DNA of 35,847 bases from Planctomycetia bacterium (lineage in GTDB: Bacteria; Planctomycetota; Planctomycetia; Pirellulales; Thermoguttaceae), in NCBI GenBank assembly GCA_030527015.1, contig JAUNBR010000032.1:5465-41311 (forward strand), in the 5' to 3' direction. Of this stretch, positions 8,101 to 16,365 are shown piece after piece. The notes beneath the pieces were generated by a model, which made no database searches, was not told where the DNA came from, and saw only the letters and a program-made list of their open reading frames with translations. Every line of letters begins with the position of its first letter. The first letter of the stretch is position 1. The position numbers and the translations under genes were made by a program.

Positions 8101-8926
8101 GCTCATACGCAAAATTCGGCCCTCCACTTACCGTCGCGCCGTAACGACTTATCGCCGATAACCACTTAAACGGTCTCTGCAAAAATGACATGGGTGACAT
8201 CAAAATATTCGGACGCCCCACATACAGCGGCTGCAAAATCCCTCCAATTAATCCCATATCATGATAATTCGGAAGCCAGTACACACCCAGACCACTACGC
8301 GTATTCTCGAATGCGAATGATATTTGCGCCGAATTATGCAATAAATTCGCATGATTCAGCATCACGCCTTTCGGCGTTCCCGTGGAACCTGATGTATACT
8401 GCAAAAATGCCAGCGTCTCTCCATGAATATCCGGCATAATCCATTCCAGCTCATTTCCTTCTGGAATTTTATTCGTATCCAGCCATTTTACCGCCTTCAG
8501 CGAGGGAACTTCTTCCAGCGGACCTTCGATTCTCCCCATAACTTCAGTATTCGTCAGCGCAACTTTTGCTCCACAATCATCCGCGATCGCCTGTATCCGA
8601 AAAACTGAACGATTTTTCCGCGGCGGATATACCGGCACCGCCGTTACTCCCGCATATAAGCACCCAAAAAAAGCCGTGATAAAATCAAAACCTGGGGGAT
8701 ATAAAAGCAGTGCTCGCTCTCCCACAAGATCATGTGATTCCAGACATGCCGCGATGGCCCGTGCCCGACGATCCAATTCAGAATTACTCAGAGGTGTATA
8801 ATCTGAATCTCCATCATAAAGATACCCAAAAGCCAAATCGTGTGGCTGGTGTGTCGCACGATGACGCACTAAATCCACAAGCGTCGGAGGACCAAAAAAC
8901 GAACCAGGAAGATGATCTAAATGCAC
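5162..8926 (-). CDS. FAAL-ACP-AOS fusion: acyl-AMP ligase, carrier, PLP acyltransferase
   Basis: This enzyme of about 1254 residues has three units. Residues 1-570 are a fatty acyl-AMP ligase: P-loop YTSGSTGTPKG (177-187), NYHDMGLIGG (about 220-229) and C-terminal Lys557 in TSSGKIQR. A linker of about 150 residues, largely acidic, follows. Residues 735-815 are an acyl carrier domain with phosphopantetheine Ser773 in LGMDSLE. Residues 850-1254 are an alpha-oxoamine synthase (serine palmitoyltransferase/AONS/KBL type) with DEAH (1067-1070) and PLP Lys1102 in ISKSFG. The inferred reaction is fatty acid to acyl-AMP, then acyl-ACP, then decarboxylative condensation with an amino acid to a 3-oxo amine, as in sphingoid base synthesis. 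The open frame begins at TTG 8938, but GGAG sits 6 nt before the GTG at 8926, so I prefer GTG. Biotin-type or natural-product roles are possible. Confidence 0.9.
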   Translation of the reverse strand: MHLDHLPGSFFGPPTLVDLVRHRATHQPHDLAFGYLYDGDSDYTPLSNSELDRRARAIAACLESHDLVGERALLLYPPGFDFITAFFGCLYAGVTAVPVYPPRKNRSVFRIQAIADDCGAKVALTNTEVMGRIEGPLEEVPSLKAVKWLDTNKIPEGNELEWIMPDIHGETLAFLQYTSGSTGTPKGVMLNHANLLHNSAQISFAFENTRSGLGVYWLPNYHDMGLIGGILQPLYVGRPNILMSPMSFLQRPFKWLSAISRYGATVSGGPNFAYELCLKKIKPEQVAQLDLSTWKVAFNGAEPIRPETLDAFVEKFGPVGFRREAFYPCYGLAEATLLVTGGFALLKPTQKWFDAEMLRKGWAVEVSPGAEGGQEMVGNGTTMLDQVLAIVNPETENICMEGEVGEIWTKGPSMAEGYWGRPEFSEQMFHAKIKDLGAGPFFRTGDLGFVWQGELYVSGRLKDMIIWHGVNVYPQDVELTVQKSHSKVRTDAGALFAVEKEGKEILVLVQELERGRDMNYAEIVEAIRREVSSQHELPLDYIVIIKHGSIPKTSSGKIQRHACREDFLNGSLMVICYWDSKKNQLVMKEPQGEELGTEIVGVSGSEGLILQEKEGRTVAQEHMSAEVLSQIPDLEGRKRAVLYPDYLEVEDRGLNIKSVSTEGKGLGVPRGQEVMIGAITVDHKVFSGVTEEETEEDLDVSLDNLGAGDDFASENPRQMLLEVNREGLPEDLATVENISKLSAAVLYHVKKVARERAVGITLRTPITELGMDSLERMDILAAIEENFGGRFPEAVLQDLITGKDVVEGVCKYMGGSAKLRKLLSHAGSVSVEKEVSEEDILAAAKAKEEKVPEEYYVFEKSHEYRQLMQTMEAQMSTGLRNPYFLMHEGQAKDTTMIGGKEYIHFASYNYLGFSSDSEVIAETQKAVAKYGTSASASRLVSGEKDIHRDFEREMAAFMGTEDALVFSAGHHVNESVIGHFVGPGDLILHDALAHNSIFMGAKLSGAARRPFEHNNWKMAEELLKRYRGEYRRVLIVLEGVYSMDGDIAPVPNFVELKKRHKAYLYVDEAHSLGTLGKRGAGVCDYFGLDPNDGDFWMGTISKSFGSCGGFMAGKSSLIQYLKYTTPGFVFSAAISPAATAAALASLRKLRREPERVERLRKNSALFLKLAKEAGLNTGLSDGTPVIPVILGNSQMSLVLSQGLFDRGINVQPILYPAVEEKAARLRFFMTAVHTEDQIRYTVDALVDEMKKYKK

Positions 8927-8938
8927 AATAAACTCCAA

Positions 8939-9224
8939 TTTTCTTTAAAATGGATAATCGTTAATTTAACTAAAAAACGTGGAGCACCACATATATACAC
9001 ATAATATATTATATGCTAATAAGCCTTTTTTAGAATGGGGGGAGGTATTATCGTGTACTTTTCTAATATTTTCTTATCCTTTTTCTCTATCACGTTTTAT
9101 TAAATCTTTTCCATTCGAAACTGACAAATAATTCCATAAAATTATCTGTAAATTCACTTAAAGACGGAGACCATATATACCGCAGCGCATTACTTCTTTA
9201 CTTCTCATTTTCAGAATATAATTT
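8939..9224. other. Upstream region of the fusion enzyme, no gene
   Basis: AT-rich leader and promoter region for the minus-strand fusion enzyme. I see no confident promoter boxes, hairpins or RNA gene. The repeat copy at 9225-9329 bounds it on the other side. Confidence 0.4.
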
Positions 9225-9329
9225 TATACTCGATACACTATAAAATTCCGCTTCACCGGCATTTTTGCTTCGCTGAAAATGCCTGCGTTCAGAGTCACAC
9301 AAAACGGAAATTTAAAATGAAACCAGATA
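9225..9329 (-). repeat. Dispersed palindromic repeat, full copy
   Basis: Short class (105 bp): TATACTCGATACACTATAAA, TTCCGCTTCACCGGCATTTT, apex GCTTCGC, GAAAATGCCTG, then ACGGAAATTTAAAATG. It lies 70 nt beyond the transporter stop. Confidence 0.85.
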
Positions 9330-9398
9330 TTTTTTTCCTTTTCTCCAGTTTTGAAAACAAAACTTTTTCAGAAGAGAAAAATGCCCGAGAAACAAAAT

Positions 9399-10466
9399 TT
9401 ACCGTACATCGTATACCTCATCCTGTTTCTGTACATTCGCTGCTAAAATTCCTAGAATCATTAACACCATTCCGACAAGGATACTCCCGTTTATTCGTTC
9501 ACAAAAAATCAAATATCCAGCGATCGGCGCCAGAAGAAGCTGAGATATATTCAGTATACTCACTTTTACTGCACTTAAGTACTTCAGTCCGAGTGTAAGA
9601 AAGATAAAGGCCAATAAATTCGCGAAACCAGAACTGTAAATCCAAAAATACTCCATTCCACTAAACGCAGCATATGTGGTAAATCCATTTTGAAAGAAAT
9701 CATACAGTGAAAGCACCACGTAACCCGTACCGGGCAGTAATATAACTGGCAAAAGTGGTGACACTCCACTTTTTTCCATAAATCGGATATACGTATAGGA
9801 TGCCGCATTTATCCCTCCCACAATAAAAACTAATAAAAATACCCGGACAGCCAGACTTTCAGAAATTTCACCCGTTTCTCTTTCCTGTTTTTTAAAATCT
9901 TCTGTTTCACTTACCACCTTCCCACATGATTCCCGCTCTGAAGAAAATGTTTTCTGTGAAGAGTATTTCCCACCGTATGATTCTCTCTGTTTTGTTCCCA
10001 CGGTCAAGAAAATCATGGCAACAAAAATAACCACCAAAGAAAGAATCAGCCGCCGAGAAAGTTTCTCACCCAGCATACCATACGCCAGCACAGGCATACA
10101 CAGCAGAAGTCCCACCCAGTTTCCCGCCACACTCACGGCCAGACCAAGTATACGAAACGCATACTGCAGCGACACATTTCCCACACACTGCACACACACC
10201 GAGATAAACAAGAAAATAATGACCGTTCTCCACGCGACTTTTTGTATTTTCCCAGAACAAAACATCCATAAAAACAGAGGTACAGCAAAATAAAAAGCCA
10301 CACTTTCACGTAACGCCACCGCTAAATGAATATCTGTATTCATATCTGCCAGCTGACGCATACAGGAATTCGAAACGGTATAAAAAAATGCCGAAAGTAA
10401 AGGAAGTACCCATGCCCATGAAAAACCTTTTTTCTTTGTGGCCGATGATATATTAAATTCCACCAT
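9399..10466 (-). CDS. EamA/DMT-superfamily transporter
   Basis: This 355-residue integral membrane protein has about ten hydrophobic segments in two halves (about 18-157 and 207-344), the pattern of EamA drug/metabolite exporters. The two halves are joined by an unusually long hydrophilic loop, about residues 158-206, rich in Lys, Ser and Glu; most family members have only a short link there. The typical second-half signature (SILNISQLLLAPIAGYLIF) is present. Substrate is unknown. No good Shine-Dalgarno precedes the ATG at 10466, and its spacer is bordered by repeat copies. Confidence 0.85.
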   Translation of the reverse strand: MVEFNISSATKKKGFSWAWVLPLLSAFFYTVSNSCMRQLADMNTDIHLAVALRESVAFYFAVPLFLWMFCSGKIQKVAWRTVIIFLFISVCVQCVGNVSLQYAFRILGLAVSVAGNWVGLLLCMPVLAYGMLGEKLSRRLILSLVVIFVAMIFLTVGTKQRESYGGKYSSQKTFSSERESCGKVVSETEDFKKQERETGEISESLAVRVFLLVFIVGGINAASYTYIRFMEKSGVSPLLPVILLPGTGYVVLSLYDFFQNGFTTYAAFSGMEYFWIYSSGFANLLAFIFLTLGLKYLSAVKVSILNISQLLLAPIAGYLIFCERINGSILVGMVLMILGILAANVQKQDEVYDVR

Positions 10467-10486
10467 TTTTTATACTGATTCGATTT

Positions 10487-10607
10487 TACTGGTTCTGTTT
10501 TAAATTTCCGTTTCGTGTGAATCTGAAAGTGGCATTTTCACCCAGCAAAAATGCTGGTCGACATGCTGACAGACAGAGAAACAGAAATTTATCGTATATC
10601 GATAATA
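10487..10607 (+). repeat. Dispersed palindromic repeat, diverged
   Basis: TACTGGTTCTGTTTTAAA, TTTCCGTTTCGTGTGAATC, TGGCATTTTCACCCAGCAAA, CTGACAGACAG, then ACAGAAATTTATCGTATATC. It lies just upstream of the transporter start at 10466. Confidence 0.7.
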
Positions 10608-10633
10608 AATTCTCTTCATGCACTTATGCAAAA

Positions 10634-10660
10634 CGGCATTTCAGAAAACACGAAATGCCG
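10634..10660. terminator. Perfect 9-bp hairpin in spacer
   Basis: CGGCATTTC at 10634-10642 pairs with GAAATGCCG at 10652-10660 around a 9-nt A-rich loop. It lies between the end of the pilin operon and the transporter gene. It resembles the GGCATTTT/AAAATGCC core of the dispersed repeat family without the arms, so it may be a decayed copy. No clear T-tract follows, so terminator function is uncertain. Confidence 0.35.
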
Positions 10661-10666
10661 TAAAAT

Positions 10667-10795
10667 TACACTCTGGTTTCACTTTAAATTTCCGTTTTTT
10701 GCAGCTCTGAAAGCAAGCATTTTCAGCGAAGCAAAAATGCCTGCCCGTCACAGAGACCGAGGAAACAGAAATTTATAGTACATCAGGGAATATAA
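10667..10795 (+). repeat. Dispersed palindromic repeat, full copy 3' of pilin operon
   Basis: Long class: TTTCACTTTAAATTTCCG, GCATTTTCAGCGAAGCAAAA, module CCCGTCACAGAGACCGAGG, then ACAGAAATTTATAGTACATC. It ends 28 nt beyond the stop of the giant GspK-like gene. Confidence 0.82.
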
Positions 10796-10822
10796 ATAAT
10801 TATTTAGGTCTGACACACAAAA

Positions 10823-13800
10823 TCACAGGAAACGCCGCAGTAAAATCGCCTTATCCACATTTAAATCCTTTCCCCGAATATATCCCACAGGAATCGACCG
10901 ATCTATTATATAAAATCCACGGTAACGTTTCTGGTTTCCAGATTCCGCGCCATATTCATACAGATTATTTAAGTTAAACACCCAGTTATTCCCATTTTTT
11001 TGCGTTTCAAAAAGCCCCACCGTCACCCAAACTGCGTAAACATTCGAACGAACAGTCGCCATATTCGAAAGTCGCATGTAATTCTGATAACGAAAATATG
11101 CCTGATTTTTCGTACTGTTCCATAACTCTTCCGACATATTCTCGAACAGTCCATACCGTTCAGAATCTGGATGTTTTCGATAAATCGACTCATCACGTGC
11201 CGCATAAGCCGACTTAAACGGCTGCGGTACCTTCCACGGCTCATCCTCCGTCCCACCGCGACTTTCCAAAAAACTCACCCATAAGTCCCCCTTCGTTACC
11301 GGATCATACACTTTTTCCTTTAAATTAGGCCGCGCCATTAATCCCCGAAATACTTTTTCACTATAAATCGTATTCAGATTAATCCTGCCCGGCTCACGAT
11401 ACATACTATAAAATGCGAATGGTAAAGTATCATCCGGATTCGTCGAAGAATTTATTAAAGACGGCGTTACCATCTGTAATGAAGGAACCCGGAAATAATC
11501 CAAAACGCGGTGACGGTTTCCCTGACGGAAATTTGGTAAATAATTTAGCACGTATTCAGAGTTCGTCGTGTCCATGGCGTCCGAATCCACGTCAAAATTC
11601 CGCAATAATTGAGATGCCGAACGATTCGTCACCAGCATCAGTTCCGCTGGACTGACTGGCGGACGATTTAACCACGTTAACCAGGGAATCGGCTGCGCAG
11701 GCATACCATCCGGCCCCGAAAAAGAACCACGGGTCATGGGAAACGTCTCGAAAGGCAGTTTCGCCTTCCCTTCACTATTCGCACCGGTAATTGAACGTCC
11801 GAGAGAACCGAAAGCATGAGAAAAATCACCCGTAAAAGCACCTGTGGCACCCTGATTCGAAGAAGCAAAATTACACCGTGATTCAGGTGCCGTATCGTGC
11901 CCTTCCTGGCGCCAAAGCATGGAAATATTTTTATACTGATCTGTCGTTTCGTTCGCCGTATATAAACTCTGCCCGCGTTTTCGCGTTACGATTCGCGGTA
12001 AAACCGCTCCAGAACCTTCTATTTCTGTACCGTCATCCAGTTCCTCATCCGTGGAACGCGCATTATAAGTATACAGATCCACCGCCATGGAATCCACCGT
12101 AATATATGGATTCGTCTGTGCATTATGTCCTGTCGTGGACGCAGGATTCGCCAGCCGCTGTAAATGAATAATCCGATAACTGGAACGCCCTCTGTTTTGA
12201 GCCAGAAAACGCCAGTCCTCATTATCCCGCGCGGCATCAAAAGGTTTATCGAAAGTGACTGCGTTCCCTCCTTTACGCATCTCTAAAGTATCCGGATCAT
12301 ATGAATAATCTCCCTGCCCTGGATCCCCTGGATACTCTCCTTCCTCCGTTAAACTCAGCCGAGCGCCATTATTTGCCGCAGCCACAGGAATTCCTACCAC
12401 TCCTGTGTTCACCAGCGCATCATTATAAAAAACACCTGTAGTCTCTACTCGTAATGACCGCGTAACCGTTATCGTCGCATCATCTCCCGCAGCTTTCGCA
12501 TCATTAAAACTTAAAACCGTTTTATCAGATGGACCGATTACCGCATGCCGGCCCGGTGCCAAGGAAGTGGCCACCGCGTGAGAAGAATATACAAAATCCA
12601 CATCCCCCTGAATCCCAGGTGTCGTCTGCGTTCCTGGAGCCAGATTAATCACACGCTCTACACGTCCATTTAAAGTCGCGCCGGCAGTTCCTAAATTCTC
12701 GTCTGGATCTTCATTCCAATCACCGGTCGTAAATGTGTCGGATAACTTATCTTTACGCATAATGACAATTCGCCACACCGAATCATTTCCCGACTTTTTC
12801 GCCAGATTCACACCTCCATTCGACCAAGTTTCCGTACCTCCAGGCGGCTCCTGCCGATAATTCGTATCTGTCGTGGAATTCGTGCGCGGATTAAAAAGCT
12901 CAATAAATAAAGATCCCTGCGGACGCACCCGCTGGTCCAGATCCACCACACCATCTGGCCGAGATTCCTCGGGCATCGCTTCAATTTTCGCAGAAACTTC
13001 ATCACGAATCTTTTCAGGAATGGCCTCTAATTCATCTTTATCATAAATTTCATATACCGTCTTATCTTCTTCACTCTCTCGCGTGCCATTTTCACCACCC
13101 GCTTTTTCCGCCGACTCTCCTCCCGCCGGTGGATCATTTTCCGTATTCCTGCTGTGAAGTGCCACCGTTTCCGTCAGCAGAAGTTCCGGATATTCCACTC
13201 CGTAAACATAACGTCCGGGGGTATATTCAAACGGTGTCATTACATCATCCCCGTCAAAGAAATCCACCACATTTACCGCCCACTGAGCATTATTTCTGCT
13301 TCGGTCGTTTTCTCCCCCCATATCGACATTCAGCTGTTCCAAAATTTGATATATATAACCCGCCACCTGCTGCCGACGAGCAAAATTATTATTCGCAAAA
13401 TTATCACGCACCTGACTAAATACAAAAGCCAGACGAAGCAGATCCATCGGCATCCCCGAACGTGTTTCCGGAGAGAAATTCTCCCCTGCCATATTTTCAT
13501 TCCGAATCACAGGCAGACTCCAACTGTCCGTGGTTACAAGATGACGATTTATTCGATAATCATCATCATTTTCTGCCGTAACCAGATCAAATAACCGCCG
13601 AGGTAAATACATCGAATCGTCATCATATCGCCGTAAAACCGCTTCCAGCTCTGCGGGTGAATATGGCGCATCCAAATTTAGCCATGCTTGGCCGATCACC
13701 GAACTGGTTTCATTCGGAGCCTTCTGGGCTTCTCCACGCACCGTATATATTCCCAGATCCACATCATACGGACTGCCTAAAACCCTATTCTTGGTCGTTT

Positions 13801-15184
13801 CATTCATACCAACAATATTCGCCGACATATTAATCACTTGTTTTGTGAAAAAGTCCGTATTTAAAAAGCTGTAAAGCGGAGCACCTGTCATATCCACACC
13901 CACCGCCATGGTACCGCGATAATCAAGAGGTGTCGCCTGCGTAAAGCCTATCGACGTTCTGGTTCCATATGAATACCGCTGATACCAGGCACCTTTTGTC
14001 TGGTAACTGGCGTATCGGTCTGACTTCACAGTGGTATTCTCGTCTATCGATTTATAACCATGAGAAAATTTTCCCTTACATAACTGAATAAAATATTTCC
14101 TCATATTCAGAGTGCTGAGATTATTTCCACTGAGCATTAAAGCAGAAATCGCCACTTCCGCCGGACCACGTCCCTGCCCCCAGTGACCGGTTTCATTAAA
14201 ACTCTCAGACGTCATTCCGTCCGTGGCCGTGTTTCCCGTTCCTTGGGCCCACTGCCGCCCCGGGGCAAATGTCGAATCTTCACTGGGCATCAGTCCTGTA
14301 TTATTATCCCAGTATTTAATTTTTTCCGCAAATTCCTGACCATGAGCATTCGGATTCAGCCGACCATCTAAATCTTCCACCAGCACCGCCACCAGCGGTT
14401 TCACCATCCGCCCATCCGGACCTGGACGTACCGGAAGCCCCAGATCGATCCACCCGGAATCCAAAAAACCATCATTATCCGTATCCACCGAAATTTTATT
14501 CACCAGGCCATTCCCCGCAGAAGGAATCACCGGCACTCCCGCATTTCGCTGAGTATATGACGGAATCATCACGATTCCCGTTTCCGGATCACGCGCCGCT
14601 AAAAATCGATTATTATCATCCGCCGCATCATAATCACGAGCATCCGTCTGAAATGGTAAAGGATTCAGCACCACCCTCCCCTGAACACTTATCGGCGCCA
14701 GTGTATGAAGAAGTGCATAAGGAAGAATACTGGCTGTATTTCCCTCCACCTTCACAATAAAACCACTCAGACCATCCAGCGCACACGGCGTTCCATCCGC
14801 ATTCGGCACGACAGAAATAGTCCGCCCCAGCCAATTATTATTCGCACCGGTACACGTCAGATAAGGTGAATTTTGCGCGACCGTTAAAGTAACCGTCTGA
14901 TACTCTCCCTCTTCACCATACATGTCCCCCAGAAGAGAGTCGAATTCCCCCTGAATCGCCGTATCCGAAGTACCGCGAACGACTGCCATCACCGCTTCAT
15001 GCACCAGAGCATGTCCATTTTCATTATAACGCCCCTGCTCCGCATGATGCGATGACTGGACATTCACCTGCGCTGTGGATAAAAAGAATGTGACCGCCAC
15101 GATCGCGAAAGTGGCCAATAAAGCCATGACGATTAACAGAATAACGCCGCGGCGTGAAGAGGATTTTTGTGCTAACTGTATCAT
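10823..15184 (-). CDS. Giant GspK-like minor pseudopilin (1453 aa)
   Basis: The N-terminus is prepilin-like: a basic leader ending RRG (11-13), then a hydrophobic helix (about 14-36). Position +5 is not glutamate, which is typical of GspK, the minor pseudopilin thought to cap the type II pseudopilus. Two internal signatures agree: VEDLDGRLNPNAHG (about 267-280) and PGRINLNTIY (about 1264), similar to GspK's NLNTA region. An acidic low-complexity stretch spans about 680-755. Bacterial GspK is usually near 300-350 residues, so this is about four times larger; the extra part is probably extracytoplasmic with no domain I recognise. AGGGG precedes the ATG by 6 nt. It is the last gene of the pilus block, 386 nt after the PilV-like gene, with repeat copies in the gap and just beyond its stop. 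Confidence 0.75.
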   Translation of the reverse strand: MIQLAQKSSSRRGVILLIVMALLATFAIVAVTFFLSTAQVNVQSSHHAEQGRYNENGHALVHEAVMAVVRGTSDTAIQGEFDSLLGDMYGEEGEYQTVTLTVAQNSPYLTCTGANNNWLGRTISVVPNADGTPCALDGLSGFIVKVEGNTASILPYALLHTLAPISVQGRVVLNPLPFQTDARDYDAADDNNRFLAARDPETGIVMIPSYTQRNAGVPVIPSAGNGLVNKISVDTDNDGFLDSGWIDLGLPVRPGPDGRMVKPLVAVLVEDLDGRLNPNAHGQEFAEKIKYWDNNTGLMPSEDSTFAPGRQWAQGTGNTATDGMTSESFNETGHWGQGRGPAEVAISALMLSGNNLSTLNMRKYFIQLCKGKFSHGYKSIDENTTVKSDRYASYQTKGAWYQRYSYGTRTSIGFTQATPLDYRGTMAVGVDMTGAPLYSFLNTDFFTKQVINMSANIVGMNETTKNRVLGSPYDVDLGIYTVRGEAQKAPNETSSVIGQAWLNLDAPYSPAELEAVLRRYDDDSMYLPRRLFDLVTAENDDDYRINRHLVTTDSWSLPVIRNENMAGENFSPETRSGMPMDLLRLAFVFSQVRDNFANNNFARRQQVAGYIYQILEQLNVDMGGENDRSRNNAQWAVNVVDFFDGDDVMTPFEYTPGRYVYGVEYPELLLTETVALHSRNTENDPPAGGESAEKAGGENGTRESEEDKTVYEIYDKDELEAIPEKIRDEVSAKIEAMPEESRPDGVVDLDQRVRPQGSLFIELFNPRTNSTTDTNYRQEPPGGTETWSNGGVNLAKKSGNDSVWRIVIMRKDKLSDTFTTGDWNEDPDENLGTAGATLNGRVERVINLAPGTQTTPGIQGDVDFVYSSHAVATSLAPGRHAVIGPSDKTVLSFNDAKAAGDDATITVTRSLRVETTGVFYNDALVNTGVVGIPVAAANNGARLSLTEEGEYPGDPGQGDYSYDPDTLEMRKGGNAVTFDKPFDAARDNEDWRFLAQNRGRSSYRIIHLQRLANPASTTGHNAQTNPYITVDSMAVDLYTYNARSTDEELDDGTEIEGSGAVLPRIVTRKRGQSLYTANETTDQYKNISMLWRQEGHDTAPESRCNFASSNQGATGAFTGDFSHAFGSLGRSITGANSEGKAKLPFETFPMTRGSFSGPDGMPAQPIPWLTWLNRPPVSPAELMLVTNRSASQLLRNFDVDSDAMDTTNSEYVLNYLPNFRQGNRHRVLDYFRVPSLQMVTPSLINSSTNPDDTLPFAFYSMYREPGRINLNTIYSEKVFRGLMARPNLKEKVYDPVTKGDLWVSFLESRGGTEDEPWKVPQPFKSAYAARDESIYRKHPDSERYGLFENMSEELWNSTKNQAYFRYQNYMRLSNMATVRSNVYAVWVTVGLFETQKNGNNWVFNLNNLYEYGAESGNQKRYRGFYIIDRSIPVGYIRGKDLNVDKAILLRRFL

Positions 15185-15226
15185 GAGAAACCCCTGTTTT
15201 ATCTTTTTTTAAACGTGCTGCCGGTT

Positions 15227-15272
15227 TTATTCCCGATACACCATAAAATTTCTTTTCTCTGGCATTTTTATA
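15227..15272 (-). repeat. Dispersed palindromic repeat, half copy
   Basis: Only the CCCGATACACCATAAAATTTC end and GGCATTTTTA of the core remain. It is part of a cluster of copies filling the spacer 15185-15570, which holds no gene. Confidence 0.55.
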
Positions 15273-15280
15273 CCTGAATG

Positions 15281-15389
15281 TACTATCCGGTTCTCGTTTA
15301 AATTTCCGTTTTCATGAGAACACGGGAACCGTGGTGCTTCGCGCCGGCGGCAGTTTTAAAAGCGGAAATCCAAAATAGTATGAGGTATA
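15281..15389 (+). repeat. Dispersed palindromic repeat, diverged copy
   Basis: GGTTCTCGTTTAAATTTCCG at the left, a rearranged core with GCTTCGC, AGCGGAAATCC, then a GGTATA end at 15384-15389. It shares TATA with the next copy, which is inverted. Confidence 0.65.
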
Positions 15390-15490
15390 AATTTCCATTT
15401 TCTCTTTCCGCCGACAGACATCAGCATTTTACTTCACCATCATACAGGCGTTTAGTACCATACAAAACGGAAATTTAAAGTGGAACCAGA
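15386..15490 (-). repeat. Dispersed palindromic repeat, inverted neighbour
   Basis: TATAAATTTCCATTTTC, CCGCCGACAGACA module, then TACAAAACGGAAATTTAAAG and TGGAACCAGA. It abuts the preceding + copy head to head. A truncated further minus copy occupies 15491-15552 and ends 18 nt from the PilV-like stop at 15571. Confidence 0.7.
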
Positions 15491-15570
15491 CATGTTTCAG
15501 TAAAAAAACATGTTCCGTAACTACAAAAAACAAAAATTTTAAGTGGAATCAGCATTTTTCATCAAATTAT

Positions 15571-16365
15571 TTATCGTGTGTTACCCGACATAACCTCTGT
15601 GTAAACACCGACTACATTCCCGGGTGAAGCCACCGTCACACCCTGCGGACCACGCCAGTCCGGACCACTTACTGAAATGACACCGCTTCCCTGATCAAAA
15701 CCCGTCATCACCACCTTATACCAGCACCCATAAGTTCCGCTGCTGACAAATACCCATTCCCCAGAAGAAACCACTCTTCCATCCTCCGTATTCGGAACCG
15801 TCAGTGTAATATCTCCGCCACCATATCCTCCTGTAAACGTTCCGGTGGTGGTAAAACCCTGAGTGGGACGCCGACAGCATACCGCCGCGGAAACTTCATA
15901 AAAACCATTCCCTAAAGAACATACTGTCGCCACCCACTGAAAATTAGAATTAGAATACGTTACATCCGTATAATACTCCGGGTATTCCGCGTGAGCGACT
16001 TCTCCACTAACCAAATCATCTGAACAATAATAGTCGAAACCGTTATCCTTACCCTCATAAATCCTATTTCCCTCACCCCCTCCTGCAGTCCAGTTAATAT
16101 ACTGGATTCCGTTCCGCTCCGTTTTAAGATACCCGCTGGTCATGATCGTCCTTAAGCCGGCGCGCCCATAATTTGCCGCCATGTCTTTTTGCATGGCCTG
16201 CGCAAACTGAATTTTACCAGCAGGAATTAACGCCGCGATTCCTAAAAGACCGATGACGATTACCATGCACGAAATCAGTACTTCCAGTAAGGTAAAACCA
16301 CGACGCACATTCCTTCTGACAGAAATACACGGAAATGCGAAACGCACATCTTTTTGCCGTCTCAT
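15571..16365 (-). CDS. PilV/GspI-like minor pseudopilin
   Basis: This 264-residue protein has a class III signal: a 23-residue basic leader ending RRG, cleavage before Phe24, and Glu at +5 (GFTLLEVL), followed by a hydrophobic helix. The sequence after the helix (GIAALIPAGKIQFAQA) resembles PilV/GspI proteins, which sit near the pilus tip. The C-terminal part is glycine- and threonine-rich, beta-like and unassigned. Its ATG overlaps the stop of the upstream pilin gene by one base (TAATG), with GGGAGG inside that gene as ribosome site, so the two are almost certainly translationally coupled. Confidence 0.85.
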   Translation of the reverse strand: MRRQKDVRFAFPCISVRRNVRRGFTLLEVLISCMVIVIGLLGIAALIPAGKIQFAQAMQKDMAANYGRAGLRTIMTSGYLKTERNGIQYINWTAGGGEGNRIYEGKDNGFDYYCSDDLVSGEVAHAEYPEYYTDVTYSNSNFQWVATVCSLGNGFYEVSAAVCCRRPTQGFTTTGTFTGGYGGGDITLTVPNTEDGRVVSSGEWVFVSSGTYGCWYKVVMTGFDQGSGVISVSGPDWRGPQGVTVASPGNVVGVYTEVMSGNTR

